Assembly: GCA_003290165.1 (NCBI GenBank)
Contig: QNQO01002085.1
Location: 97,460 to 161,459 of the forward strand
Length of the DNA stretch: 64,000 nt
DNA from: Berberis thunbergii
Taxonomy: Eukaryota > Streptophyta > Magnoliopsida > Ranunculales > Berberidaceae
Reading direction: 5' to 3'
The notes under the pieces are model-generated. The model was not told the DNA's origin. It worked only from the letters and a program-made list of their open reading frames with translations, and searched no databases. The stretch's first letter is position 1, and each line of letters starts with the position of its first letter. The position numbers and the translations under genes are program-made. Positions 9,648-20,000 of the stretch are shown here, piece after piece.

Positions 9648-11226
9648 GGGGGGTGTATTGTATATGGATTCTTGTGGAATTGATAAATAATTTGAAAAGT
9701 TCATGGACTCTTTAAATTGTCCAGAGACTTCTGCTGATTTCTTAAATTCATAGACTTTTGCTATAGACTTTCTAGAGATTTATGAAAATCCACGGACTTT
9801 GTATGAACGACTTTCACAGATTTCTAATTATTTGCAAGATAAAAAAGAAGTTGGTAATGACATATCCTCTAACAAACCAAATATATTAGACATTAGAGAA
9901 CAAGACATGTATCTGACCAAAAAAAAAGATAACTAGGCAGGTAATGACATGAAATCGCAATCCAACATTCAACAAAATCAAATCATTCAACACAACCAAA
10001 TTAAAAATCATCACTTGCAAAATAAAATAAACACACAGTATTTAGCCTTATACAAATAAAAAAGTATCAAACTACATGACATAAAATCCAAATGGCCTAT
10101 AGCTTATTAGCTTTATGCATCCCTTTGTGCCCAAGTGATCCAGGGTAATGCTGTCAAAGCAATCGTGCGCAGATGCTCTAAATGGACAATGTGGCATGAC
10201 AGGCAATAAGTGCATAAGTTTCAAAACACCTTTATGAAATTATGTAATTGTAGGAATTAAGTTTGAATGAAAACCTAGAAAATAATCCAAAATCATATAC
10301 CTCCTACCACAACCAGTTATAATACCCAAGTATGGAGTTGCCAGTTTTGATAAATGTTCATTGAGAATTACCATATCCACACATACCCCCCACCATGCTT
10401 ATTACCTAACACATCCTATTAATAACCCTCACCCCCTAGCGAGCACAAAAGATACGCTGCAATTTTCTTATAGAAGTTTGTCGCAAGGTTTTCGCATTAG
10501 GAATCTAAAACCCTATAACTGCTATGCTGAGAGTACCCATCGTTTCCCATTCCTAGTTGGCATAAAGGTGTTAGATTAAACATACCAAACTGATGCTATA
10601 AAAAAAATGAGACGGACTTGTATCGAAAAGAAAGGGAAAGGTAGAAAAGAAAGAGAGGGAAATTATTTTCTCTCATCTTTGTACGACACAAAGTTGGGAT
10701 AAGGGAAAGATGAGATTTAGCATGAGAGAATGCAGATGGCTTGGCCTAACTTTGTTGTGGTGGCAAGCCTTAAGTCTGCAGAGGCACAACTTGTTGAAGA
10801 GGGTATGAAAATGGCTAGTCTTGATGAGAAGAAGAATGAGAAGAGACTAGTTACATAGAATAAGAAGAAGATGTGATAAAAGAGAGAGGGAGACTTTTTT
10901 TCACGTTGAAATCTTTGATATGGAGGCTGGCAAACTATTGAACTTTGTTATTTATACCTAACACTACAAAGTCCATGAGAATCCATGATTTTCCAAATCC
11001 ATAAATATGAATGATATTTTGAATACCCTAAAACTTTTGTGGACTTTCTGAAATCCATATTGAATACCCCTAGACTTTGTGGATTTCAGAAAAACTTTTT
11101 AAAATCCTGATTGAATACCCCTAGACTTTTGTGGACTTTTTAAAATCCAAATTGAATACACTTGGATTTTCAGAATCCATGGAATTTATTAAATTGCCCA
11201 CAAAATCCAGATACAATACACCCCCC
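9648..11226. mobile_element. Harbinger-like DNA transposon with long subterminal repeats
   Basis: Left end GGGGGGTGTATTGTATATGG and right end CCAGATACAATACACCCCCC are inverted repeats. The flanks share GTA on both sides (9645-9647 and 11227-11229), and the flanking GTCGTGAACAA array is continuous once the element is removed. Subterminal direct repeats of the type GGACTTTNTAAAATCC are stacked at 9690-9810 and 10970-11170. A 3-bp duplication fits PIF/Harbinger or a related group. No transposase was recognised in the interior. Confidence 0.65.
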
Positions 11227-11262
11227 GTAGTCGTGAACAAGTAGGAGAAGTGGGATCGAGGG

Positions 11263-12482
11263 TAGGGATGGCATATCCGCCCCACCCAATCCGTTTGGGA
11301 CAGTTTTGGATATGACTGAATGGGTTTTCGGGTGATTTTGGGTATCCAAAAAATATCCGTTCACTATTCGGGACGGATACGGCCAATCAGTATCCGCCCC
11401 GAATGCCCCGCGGATATCCGTTTAACCAACAAATTTACAAAAGTGTCATTCGCCTATATAAAGGATTAACTGTTTTTTCAGAAATCACAATCCCTCATTC
11501 GCTCAACATTTCATTTCTCTTATCGAAAGCTAGGGTTTCTTCTTCGCTCCATTTGAACCTCCATTTGCTCGATAATGAAAGCTAGGGTTTCTTCTTCGCT
11601 CGATAAGAGTTGACGAATGGAAGACCATTTGAACCTCCATTTGCAAGAACGAAAGCTAGGGTTTCTTCTTCGCTCCCTACAACAATCGCTCCCTCACCCT
11701 CACCGAACTCTCCCTCTCACTGTCTCACAGAGCACAAACTCTCCCCTCCCACAGAGCAGCGATCTCCCTCCCTCCCTCACACCGCACACCACCTCCCCCC
11801 TCCCTCACGCCGCGCGGCCGCGAGATCTGCCTCCCTGGACCCTGCTCCCTCACACCGCGTCGACCGCGAGAGATACCTCACGCCGCGTCACTGCTCCCTC
11901 GCAGAGAGATCTCCCTCTCACAGGAGATTGCCCCTTCTCCTTCTCCTTCTCCTTCTCTGATCTTGATCCGAGATCGATCTGATCTGATCTGATGGATCCG
12001 ATCTGATACGATTTCAAATGATGGATCCGATCTGATACGATTTCAGATGATTGATCCGGTCTATCTGATACGATTTTAGATCTGATCAGATCTGATGCGA
12101 TCTATCTGATACAATTTCAGATCAGATCTGAAATCAGATCTAGAGATTGATTTTTTTTTTGTATTTTTAAAATTTTTTTTGTACGAATTCTTTGTAAATT
12201 GTAATTCAGAATTTTTTGTAATTTTTTTTGTACGAATTCATTGTAAATTGTAATTCAGAAATTTTTGTATATTTTTTTTTACGAATTCAGATATTGATTT
12301 TTTAATTTTTTGTTATAATTTTGTGTGGATTTGCGGGGCGGGGCAGATATCCGCTCATCCGCACGGGGCGGTTATGGATTTTGATTTAAAATTGCAAACG
12401 GATTTGCGGGGCGGATTGGGGATCCGATATTACTGACGGATCGGGGATGGATTTGCTAAAATCCGCCCCGTTGTCATCCCTA
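11263..12482. mobile_element. hAT element, TAGGGATGGCA family, copy 1
   Basis: It begins TAGGGATGGCA and ends TGTCATCCCTA, an 11-bp inverted repeat with one mismatch. The octamer ATCGAGGG flanks both ends exactly (11255-11262 and 12483-12490). Subterminal regions carry GCGGATATCCG and CCGCCCC words on both strands. The interior has a pyrimidine-rich leader-like stretch (about 11690-11960) and GATCTGATC repeats at 11960-12130, both shared with the copy at 31750-32941. No transposase frame is present. The long overlapping open frames here reflect low complexity. Confidence 0.87.
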
Positions 12483-12488
12483 ATCGAG

Positions 12489-12706
12489 GGGGGCTCCTGC
12501 GCACAGTGGGCTGGATGGGCTCTTGCGCAGGTGTTTCAGCTGTTTGATCAGAATCCAACGGCTCATATCATATCAGAGGAGAGAAATTTTGGGCGGAAAT
12601 TTTTTTTAAAAATTAAATCTGGATTTTAAATCCATATGATATGAGGATCCAACGGCTAAGACACATGCGCAGGAGCCCATCTAGCCCACTGTGTGCAGGA
12701 ACCCCC
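12489..12706. mobile_element. Fold-back MITE with GGGGGCTCCTGCGCA ends
   Basis: Left GGGGGCTCCTGCGCACAGTG and the complement of the right end, GGGGGTTCCTGCACACAGTG, start an inverted repeat of more than 45 bases. It continues through GGGCTNGATGGGCTCNTGCGCA and a shared CCAACGGCT core. The element at 50998-51202 begins and ends similarly. The target duplication is obscured because an hAT was later inserted exactly at its left edge. Confidence 0.7.
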
Positions 12707-13057
12707 TTCAATTCGAAGAAGAGGGGATCGTAAAGAGAACCGGTGGGATTTAGGTGTTTTTTTGCATTTATTTGGTCACTTTTGGGTTTTTTATTTTCTC
12801 ATTTTTAGACTGAGTTTTGATGAAATGTGACGATGTGTTAATTTTTTTCTCCAAAGATATTTCATTTACGCGCCAATTTTCTCTCTCAAAGATGTGACGA
12901 TTTTGAAATGTTTATGTGAGGAATTGGAAACGAAATTTTCACTTGAACAAATAGGCGACAACTCGTCAAAAATCCTCACCTAAACAGGAAAACACTGACA
13001 ACTTTTGAAGCGTTGCATGTAAGTTTGCCACCTAATGTCAGATTTCTGGTAGTATGA

Positions 13058-13105
13058 TTGTTTTGTTGTTGAAGTAATTAAAAAAAAATTTTGAAATTCA
13101 TGTAG
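13058..13105 (+). pseudogene. ZMYM/hAT-like remnant resuming after the CACTA insertion
   Basis: Joining 2205 to 13058, with one TGA copy removed, keeps the frame and gives RDGDCFVVEVIKKKF followed by a stop. ZMYM-type proteins read FVVEGFxxWK after the YCYLF motif, so this is the continuation of the ORF that opens at 1818. Coding character is lost within about 15 codons. Confidence 0.5.
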
Positions 13106-13321
13106 GAATGCCTAATAGTTTCCACACTCAAGCCTATATGAAAAGTCGAAGTTTAATGAATCAAAACATCATATTCATACATTTTATTCCCAAGCAATCT
13201 AATTGGCTTAGGTTGATTGCAGCCGGTGCTTTACATAGTTATTCATGTATTGTTTAAGTTAAAATTACGTAAAAGTAATTAATTATTATATTATCTTTAA
13301 TTAATTATGACTCATCTATTC

Positions 13322-13358
13322 GCCCCCCCCTTAAATAAAAATCTTGGCTCCGTCACTA
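13322..13358. other. hAT-like terminal motif
   Basis: The stretch C(8)TTAAATAAAAATCT followed by TGGCTCCGTCACT resembles the motifs at about 236-266 and 1333-1373 (GGCTCCGCCACTG after a C-rich run). AGTGGCGGAGCCA-like ends are common at plant hAT termini. It may mark the 3' limit of the split ZMYM/hAT element. A matching left end was not found. Confidence 0.35.
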
Positions 13359-13379
13359 GTTGAGATTAGAAATGACAGG

Positions 13380-15640
13380 AAGTGAAGATACCATAGCATG
13401 ACATGGGTTTCATGTCATAATTATAGTTGCCAATGCACTTCACACTCAAATTATGATCTAACTAAATAAAACTATTAGCTAATATCTTGCTTGATAATGC
13501 AATACAAAGTAACAACCTAATTATTGCTTAATTTGCTTAGATTATTGTTATCACTTGATTGATTGAGAATTCTTGAAATAAAATTTCGTTGTTCTTCTCT
13601 AATCAATACAAAATTAAATAAAAAGACTTACAACTTTCTCCTTTAAACAATAGCTCAAAAAGTTTAGAATCAGTATCTCCAATTTTTTTTTTTTTTTTGT
13701 GTCCTCTAAAAAGAGAAGAACGCCCTTATTTATAAGAAGAAAAACAAAATTACAAGACTTTCCTAAGAAAATAAGATTTTTGAAGTACAATTCTAGAAAG
13801 ACTTGGCTTTATTTTGTGTTGCATAAGCATTGCGTGAGAGTCTCGAAAGTGGTTAAAACATATGAAATAGGTATGTTTAGTGTTTATCTTCAAATTGTTT
13901 CTTAATTTTATTTATTATTTATAACACATTTTATAAAATATGTAAAAATTTCGAAGATACATAAAATATATAATGTATTTTGAGGATATATGAAATATGT
14001 GAAAAAAATGCAAGTAAATAAATTTATTAAACACATTAAATGAAGTTTAAATACCAAGAAATGAAACAAACATGAAATCAATATATAATTAGAAAATCAA
14101 AGGGATTGTTTCAACAATAAATAATTAAAAGAAATAATAAATAGAAAAAAAAACTCAAAATTTATGAAATTTTTTTTTGAGAAAAAAAAGCCTTTGGAAA
14201 AATGAAAATTTGATCGCTGAGTTTTGTGTTTTTTTGTGAAAAACTAAGTTTTATGAATTAAAAAAAAACTTTAGAAAAAAACCTTGAAAAAATGTTAATT
14301 TATATTTCGCCTTTTTTTATTTTAGTAATTAAAAAAAATGAAAATTTCGGTGAGATTTCGCAAAAACCCATTCCATGCAGATGGTAGGAGATATTAAATA
14401 TATAATGAAATTTCTTTTATGCATCTGAAGGTTTTAAATGTATGGTGCTTTCAAATTTTTTGAGTTGTAATTTTTGTGAATTTGGTTGGTAACTTAAGTG
14501 AGTAGTAACTTTTGTATGACATGTCACTAAGTAAGTGAACGGTAATGTTGGTTACAAGACTCGCTATACGTGCGCGTATATTCAATAATTTTTTATTTTA
14601 TTAAAAATTAAATAATAAGTAAAATTAAACTTTTAAGAGATTTGACTAAGATTTCGAAACAAACTATGGATAAATTGTTTATACTTTTAATTTAATTATT
14701 TTCATTAAATAAAAAGATTAAAGAATATTATGTAGTAAGAATATTGTATGCAAAGATTAAATTATGTTACAGGTTTAATTATAATTAATCACTATTTAAG
14801 AGAAACTGGTTTTTATTGCAAAAAACAAGAAATGAAAAATATGAAAGTTAGAGTTGAAGACAATCACTATTTATTCCACAGGGCGTTGCTACATATACTT
14901 GATTGTTCTCGTTGCCCCAACTTTATTTTTTAAATTTAGCTTTTAAAAGTTATTATATTTTTTTAATGTATTCAACCATATTTTGGCAACCGTGACTAAT
15001 CTATTACTTGCAAAGATTGGTTAGAGACTTTGTATGTAAAAGTTGTCAATTTTTGGATGCAAGATTTTTTATCTTGTTTAGGTACAATTTTTTGAATATG
15101 AAATATTAGTTTTTCTGTCTTTTCTATGGTTGGTGAACATTGTATTCATGTGAGCATATATGACAAACAAATAATATTTTGGCGTATACTTGTTTACACA
15201 ACCTACCATAATGTAAAGGTTTAAGAACCATTTAAAATATTGTTTGCTTTAAAAAAAAAAACATATCATAGTGTTTACTATTTATTATATAACTTGTGAT
15301 GAATGTTAGTGTGTTTTTTTTTATGTTTGGAAGAAGATTTGAATATTTTAACGAATGCGTAATTAAATATTATTTTATAGATAATAATTACAATAATTAT
15401 TTCTTTCGAGAGTCAATTAACGGTGCTAATAAAAAAATTTCATCGTCAAATAATTTCTATTAATAAAAAATAGTAATTAATGCAACAAAGAATTTATGCT
15501 ATCAAACTAAATAGTCGACCACACGTAACAACTCCCTTATTCCACATTTCTGTGACGGTTTAGATGGAAAAGTTTTGACATACATTGATTCCACTTTTCT
15601 GTCATGGTTTAGATGTAATTTGACATACATTGAGTGATAA
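13380..15640. other. AT-rich intergenic stretch, no gene seen
   Basis: No coding frame with recognisable content lies here. There are poly-A/T tracts (13682-13699, 14160-14340), a motif CTATACGTGCGCGTATATTCA near 14563 that recurs in diverged form near 43462 and 46658, and an imperfect local duplication at 15540-15640 (TGTGACGGTTTAGATG and TGTCATGGTTTAGATG, each followed by TGACATACATTGA). Confidence 0.6.
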
Positions 15641-15869
15641 GTTTTTGTCGATGTATTTAAGCATTGCTCATAAAATATACACCCCCCTAGTTCTAGTGCG
15701 GCACAAGAAGCAAATAACAAAGGGACACAAATCAACATCTACCACATAACATAACCTCCAGGTGTTTTATTCCATCAACCTTCAAATATCTTCTGACAAG
15801 TTGCAACATTATCACTTTGCTGTGGTGTCAGCTCATTGGCTTCAAAGAACCTATGCTTTCCACCGCTCA

Positions 15870-17079
15870 CACCGGTCTAACTCCATCAGTCGGTTCTCTA
15901 TCTCTTCTCTATACTTTCGCTTTACTTCACTCTTCTTTCTTTTGCTTTCGATCAGTGTTTTGTGTTTGCTGAGAGTTTCTTCTTTTCCAAAGGTATTCAC
16001 TTCACCGCTTGTAATATTATCTTCTTCTTCATAGTTAAGATCAACTTGGTGTTCTTGATCACAGTAATTCTTATTATTTGTTCAATTTTTTTTTGATGTT
16101 CTTCATTGGGTTATGAAAAAAGATTCTTGTATATTTCTATTTTTTGTAGTTTAATTTCTTGTGCAATAACATCTCTTTTAAAAATTTTAACACTATGAAA
16201 TCGTTCTACAAATCAGTGTTTTAGTTGAAATTAATTTTCTATTATTGTGCTGGTAGTATTAATAATAGTTAGAATCATTAACATAGTGTTATTGATTACT
16301 GCAAATTAAAGGTATCAAACATGGATGTAGTTTCAGAGGTTGCAGTGAGCTGTTTTATGACTTGTAAATTGAAATTTGCAAAGTTTCACAAAAGACTAAT
16401 ACCCTCATTTGTTACATTAGCAAGTGGGAAATGGTGGTGTTGGGTAAAGAGGTTGGTTTAGGATATGGTACCAGCTTTCGAATTTGTCATTTGGTTCTTC
16501 AAAAGTTAAATACTTTTTTCAGATTATAGGATATCCTAAGATATTATATTTTTAGCTTCATCTCAGTTTCTCTTGTGTAAATTAAGACGATTAGAAAAAT
16601 GGCATTTCTAGAAGAAATTCTGAGTGACTCTGCCAGACCATTTCTGATTATATTAGTACTTAGTAGTAGTTGTTATGGTTGATAATGATTATGATTTTAA
16701 TAATGTTATTATGACTGTAATCTTGTCTTGTTATCGTTAACTACTATCATTATTTAAGGTTTATTGTCAGATCATCTTTTAGTTAATTCTTTGATCTTCT
16801 CTTATACACTAGGCTGGTTTGGGTGAACTCCAGTATAGAACATAGAGCTTATGTTTTGTTTGTTTTTCCTTCGTTTAGTTTTCTTTGATTGGTATGCGGT
16901 TTTCATAATTCTATTCCTTTTTTCCGTTCTTTTTTTGTGTTATCAGTTACCGATACTTTTGATGAAACTTCGTGAAAATATTGAAACCCTTGTTATGTCT
17001 ACTAGAACTAATATGTATTCGCAGATGTCTACTGATATATTTTGATTATTATACCAAATCAGAGAATTCTCTTGTAACA
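15870..17079 (+). promoter_or_regulatory. Probable 5' leader and leader intron of the HMGB gene
   Basis: A pyrimidine-rich stretch (15890-15990) ends in CCAAAG followed by GTATTC, a good donor. An acceptor TATTCGCAG at 17016-17024 precedes the start codon by 55 bases. This fits a non-coding first exon and a leader intron of about 1 kb, common for plant HMGB genes. If that acceptor is used, the leader would carry a 6-codon upstream ORF (ATGTCTACTGATATATTTTGA split at 17025-17045). The transcription start is not determined. Confidence 0.4.
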
Positions 17080-20000
17080 ATGAAGCCTGCCAAGGGAAAG
17101 GGAGCAACAAGGAAGAATACAAAGGAAGCATTGAAGCCTGTTGAGGACAAGTTAGAATCCCTTTTATTTGTTGGTTGCAATATCTTGATTATCAAGTTAG
17201 AGTATATCTATGTTAAATGGCACTTGTGTTAAAAGAGTTGGTTTCGCTTCTTGTTTCTCAGAAAGGTTGGGAAGCGAAAGGCTCCTCCTAGTAAAGTAGA
17301 TAGGAGCAGCAAGAGACCGACAAAGAAAGAAAAAGCAGCCAAGAAGGATCCTAATCAACCCAAGAGGCCTCCTACTGCCTTTTTTGTTTTCCTGTAAGCA
17401 TCTCTCATCTCTCAATCGTTTATCCAATTTTGTTTGTTCCATAGATGTGTAATTTCTTGAGCACAGCTACAACTTTGTTGAATACATGGGCTAATCTCTT
17501 CCATTTAACTTGCACAGTGAGGAATTCAGAAAAACCTTTAAACAAGAACACCCTAATGTGAAGGCCGTTTCAGCTGTAAGAAGCGTCGTCATTTTTTGAA
17601 GGCCAAGTTGTGATTTAAGTTCATTGTTTTGCGAAGTCAATGATTAATTTGTTTACTTGGTATTGTGCCTAAAGGTTGGCAAGGCTGGAGGAGAGAAGTG
17701 GAAATCCATGTCTAGTGCTGTAAGTATCATATATTTATTGAGTTCAACAGTTTATATGTTGAATGTGTTAATTCATAGAAGAAACTCAAAGAATTGATTA
17801 GGTGATTTAGAAGTGCAATGATATTCTTAATTGTAAGGTTTGAAAAAAAAAACATTTGTCGATTTGTTACTTGATCCTATCTTAAGCTCCATATAAAATA
17901 ATATCAGTCGATTGTCTGTTAACTTTGGTACATACACTTTGTTAAACGTGGTATATTTTCATTCGTAGCTGCATTGTTGATGTGCAAAGGCCTAAACTGA
18001 CTCTGTGGAATATTGATAAACATAAACAAACATAAATCTCAGGCAACATAATAGGTTGATAGTATTAGCGATAAGTTAGCTGCAATCCTGTAACTACTCT
18101 TATCTTGACCAAATTTGCTGCGTACTTCGTAGTTTCTTTTAATTATTCAAACTTTGTTAAATACATCTCCTTATTTTCAGGAGATATAGCATAAATATAG
18201 GATACTCACGGTTGATACAAGGTGTATAAATTTCAATCTCGTAGTGAATATAAGACTACATCATCTACAACACAAACTCTGGTCATTGTTATGGTATCAT
18301 TGTTATGGTATCAGAGCATAAATAAACTCATACGAGTATTTCATGTATTTTACTACTCTGCTCATCTCCTATTGCTCCATCACTTGACAATGCCTACAAA
18401 TCCTCAACCATCTCTAGTTACCACTCCTGATGCCACAACCATTCCCACCAATAACCCATCCCAATTAATCCAGTTCAACCCAGCTTCTCAACTCCCAATC
18501 AAACTCCTTGCCAGCCACAATTTACCAACGTGAAAAGCACAATTTGCCATGTTAATGCATGTTCACGGCTTGTATGGTCATCTAGATGGCACAAATCCAG
18601 CTCCATCTCTCACAATAACACAAAACAACACAAAAATTGACAACCAAGACTACAAACTCTGGTTCTGCCAAGATCAACTAATCCAAAATGCCATCATGGC
18701 ACTTGTCGACCCAACCATAACACCTACAGTAGCTTCAACTTCTAACTCCAAAAAGGCCTGAGATCTGTTGCTTACTTCTTTTACCAACAAAAGTCAAACA
18801 CGCATCTTTAGTCTACGAGATCAACTAAACAAGGTCTCCAAAAATGCAAAATATATTGCTGATTATCTTCGTGGGATACGGTTCTTGCTGATGAATTCGC
18901 AACAGCCGGTTCACCAATCTCCAACGAAGAATTGATCATCAAAATCTTAAGTGGCCTAGGACCTGGATTTCAAGAAATATCGGCAGGCATTCGTGCACAA
19001 GAATCTCCCATCTCGTACGAAGAGTTGTTTGATAAGTTTCTCGATCATGAACTCTTTCTCAAACACGAAGAAAAAAAAATATCATCACCAATTACTGAAG
19101 CCGTAGCCCAAAAGACCAACTCGTCCAACAACACAAACCGCAATAATCGTCGTTGGACTACTCAACCTTGGCGTCCACCAGCCAACAAAAATAATCCCAA
19201 CCCCTCCAATCCACAACCTCAATGGCGCTCACCCGTCCATGCCAACCAAGCACCACGTGTCCAATGCCAACTCTGTGACAAGTTTGATCATCTTGCTAGT
19301 GTCTGTAGATCCCGGTCACATAATCACCTTGAAGCAAAAGCAGAATTTGTATCTAGATCCAACAATGCAGCTTCTCCATGGATCTTAGACTCGGGAGCTT
19401 CACACCACGTGACAACAGACTCTCAAGGTCTTCACCATCCTCAAGATTATCAAGGACCATAAGAGATCTCCATGGGTGATGGTAATAAACTGCCCATTAC
19501 TCATACTGGTACTATTCAATTAAGTGCATCACATCATAACTTTTAGCTTTCTAATACCTTGTGCACCTGATATTAAAAGAAAACTTATCTCTGTCTCTAA
19601 ATTTTGCCATGAAAATCTAACCTCAATTGAATTTTTTCCATATGAATTTTTTGTTGAGGATTTGAGTATGGGGGCGTTGCTGGTATGCGGCCAGAATAGG
19701 AACGGACTTTACGAATGGCCTTGTGAAAGTCTCACACAATCTTCATGCCAATCATATTGTGACTAAAAATCCTCCCAAATCCCTATGGCACCAGAGATTG
19801 GGTCACCCCAATCACCGAGTTCTTCAAACTATATTAAATACATTTTCTTTACCATTTTCAGATTCTGAACACTTTGATTTTTGTAATTCATGTTCCTGCA
19901 ATAAGAGCCACAGGCTGCCCTTTTCTAAAAGTTCTGTCTTGAGCACCAAACCATTTCAAGTCATTTTCAGTGACCTATGGGACCATCTCCCATTTTGTCT

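Larger units (their letters stand above)
2206..13054. mobile_element. Outer CACTA (En/Spm-type) transposon, 10.8 kb with nested elements
   Basis: The left end starts CACTACAAGAAATTTG and the right end closes with CAGATTTCTGGTAGTA, an imperfect inverted repeat of about 15 bases in which the terminal G has become A. The trinucleotide TGA lies immediately outside both ends (2203-2205 and 13055-13057), the 3-bp duplication expected of CACTA elements. Both subterminal regions (about 2225-2720 and 12820-13030) are full of short GTGACRAAA/TTTTGTCAC repeats in both orientations, another CACTA hallmark. No intact transposase ORF is visible. Later insertions fill the interior: a second CACTA, two hATs, a Harbinger-like element and a MITE. 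Confidence 0.82.

Noticed and set aside
9366..9704. 112-codon minus-strand open frame
   Set aside because: It runs through the GTCGTGAACAA array and across the left end of a younger transposon, so it cannot be an ancestral gene.
11610..11982. Two overlapping open frames of 116 and 121 codons rich in Ser, Pro and Leu
   Set aside because: They arise from a pyrimidine-rich, low-complexity internal stretch of the hAT element, which recurs at 31980-32360.
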